DNA of 64,000 nt from CAZNPL01 sp964574815 (lineage in GTDB: Bacteria; Planctomycetota; Phycisphaerae; UBA1845). The notes beneath the pieces were generated by a model. It had not been told where the DNA came from. It saw only the letters and a program-made list of their open reading frames with translations, and ran no database searches. The position numbers and the translations under genes were made by a program. Shown in pieces: positions 63,436-64,000 of this stretch (positions are counted from its first letter, which is position 1; every line of letters starts with the position of its first letter). The stretch covers positions 1-64,000 of the forward strand of contig CAZNPL010000017.1 of assembly GCA_964574815.1 (NCBI GenBank). The letters are read 5' to 3'.

Positions 63436-64000
63436 CTAGCGCAATCGCCCAAGCACACCTTCAAACAGTTTCCAGCTCCTGTGCCGTTTCAGGAACTGCC
63501 ACTCGGAAGGATCCCGGATGTCCGCCTGAATCCCCCGAGGCCAGGTCGAAACGTCCCAGCCTTCCCGCTCCAGGAATAACTGGATCAACTCCGCCGCCCA
63601 TTCGCCGTCCTGGAGATCGTTGGCGCAAGTCAACGCACCGCGAATCGTGGACGGGAAGTAGAAGGTTTTCAACGCATCGGCGTGGAGGAACTTCGATAGC
63701 CTTAACATCCGCGACGATCTCTCAGGCCAAACGCGCGCTGTCCGCAAGGCAATCGCGGCTCCGTTGTTCAGGATCGCCGCCAACGTGCGCCGGCGCACCT
63801 CCTCGCCGAACTGCGGATGAAATCTTCCGCGCTCGCACGCCCTTCTTCCCAGCGCGACGACCCGCAGGCTCGCACGCAGTTGGTCGCGAGACGTGCTCGG
63901 ACAGGCGTACACGCTCTTGAGCACGTACATGATGCTCATGGGGCCGTAGGGATTCCGGCGGGCGTTGACCACGCTTCGCATGACATCGCCCAGCAGCATG
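63436..64000 (-). CDS. Hypothetical protein, truncated by the window edge
   Basis: At least 187 residues are visible; an ATG at 63999 sits at the very edge, so the true start may be upstream. Segments are helical and basic, with W-A-A-E-L-I-Q-L-F-L-E-R-E-G-W-D-V and a C-terminal R-H-R-S-W-K-L-F-E-G-V. No known domain is recognised. Confidence 0.5.
   Translation of the reverse strand, partial: MLLGDVMRSVVNARRNPYGPMSIMYVLKSVYACPSTSRDQLRASLRVVALGRRACERGRFHPQFGEEVRRRTLAAILNNGAAIALRTARVWPERSSRMLRLSKFLHADALKTFYFPSTIRGALTCANDLQDGEWAAELIQLFLEREGWDVSTWPRGIQADIRDPSEWQFLKRHRSWKLFEGVLGRLR

Overview
The window is GC-rich bacterial chromosome, most likely from a member of the Planctomycetota (Phycisphaerae-like). 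The evidence is protein style rather than a marker gene: long secreted proteins built from D-C-N-G-N-G-x-P-D-E-C-D repeats with dockerin-like ends, a membrane protein with the C-x2-C-G-Y ... C-P-E-C-G zinc ribbon, a small Hc1-type histone H1-like protein, an LL-diaminopimelate aminotransferase, and intergenic repeats whose translation reads S-R-D-R-Q-G-A. There is no rRNA operon, CRISPR array or prophage. One tRNA-Glu(TTC) is present.

Layout. 1-6561: the C-terminal 2186 residues of a giant secreted subtilisin-like protein. 6659-10500 (minus): a PQQ-propeller protein, methylthioadenosine phosphorylase and a cysteine desulfurase, separated by a 39-bp tandem repeat. 10706-19444 (minus): a heavy-metal efflux cluster, read as a triple YHS protein, a TolC-like lipoprotein, a CusB-like adaptor with an array of metal-binding motifs, and a CusA-like RND pump. 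A divergent His/Met-tailed lipoprotein lies beside it. 20933-22421: an ECF sigma/anti-sigma pair. 22533-23195: a LexA-like S24 repressor with its own promoter/operator. 23.4-25.0 kb: a decayed patch (IS66 transposase remnant, zinc-ribbon gene remnant) ending at tRNA-Glu. 25.2-29.6 kb: two small lipoproteins, a sugar-nucleotide epimerase, a Nudix hydrolase and a secreted protein with G-I-G-T motifs.

29674-35788 (minus): a tightly coupled exporter of HlyD, a C39-peptidase ABC transporter and a second ABC transporter, with 4-bp gene overlaps and no recognisable substrate peptide in the window. 36-44.3 kb: three glycosyltransferases, a helical exported protein, MnmA, a C-terminal monohaem cytochrome, phosphoglucosamine mutase and SmpB. 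44434-47785: a second sigma/anti-sigma pair followed by a PDZ protein. 47890-52332: dapL, folK, mutS. 52537-58173: a lipoprotein with a GspG-like domain, then a minus-strand run (TPR protein, holA, lipoprotein, dUTPase, zinc-ribbon membrane protein). 58593-64000: histone-like protein, FabZ-like dehydratase, SurE, a methyltransferase, a Cys-rich secreted protein and two poorly known proteins, the last cut by the window edge.

The most unusual parts are the metal cluster, where extra Cys/His motifs occur in the adaptor, the pump and the YHS protein; the orphan C39 exporter; and promoters whose -10 box sits 6-7 bases from the start codon, suggesting leaderless mRNAs. All functions are read from motifs by eye; no database search was run.
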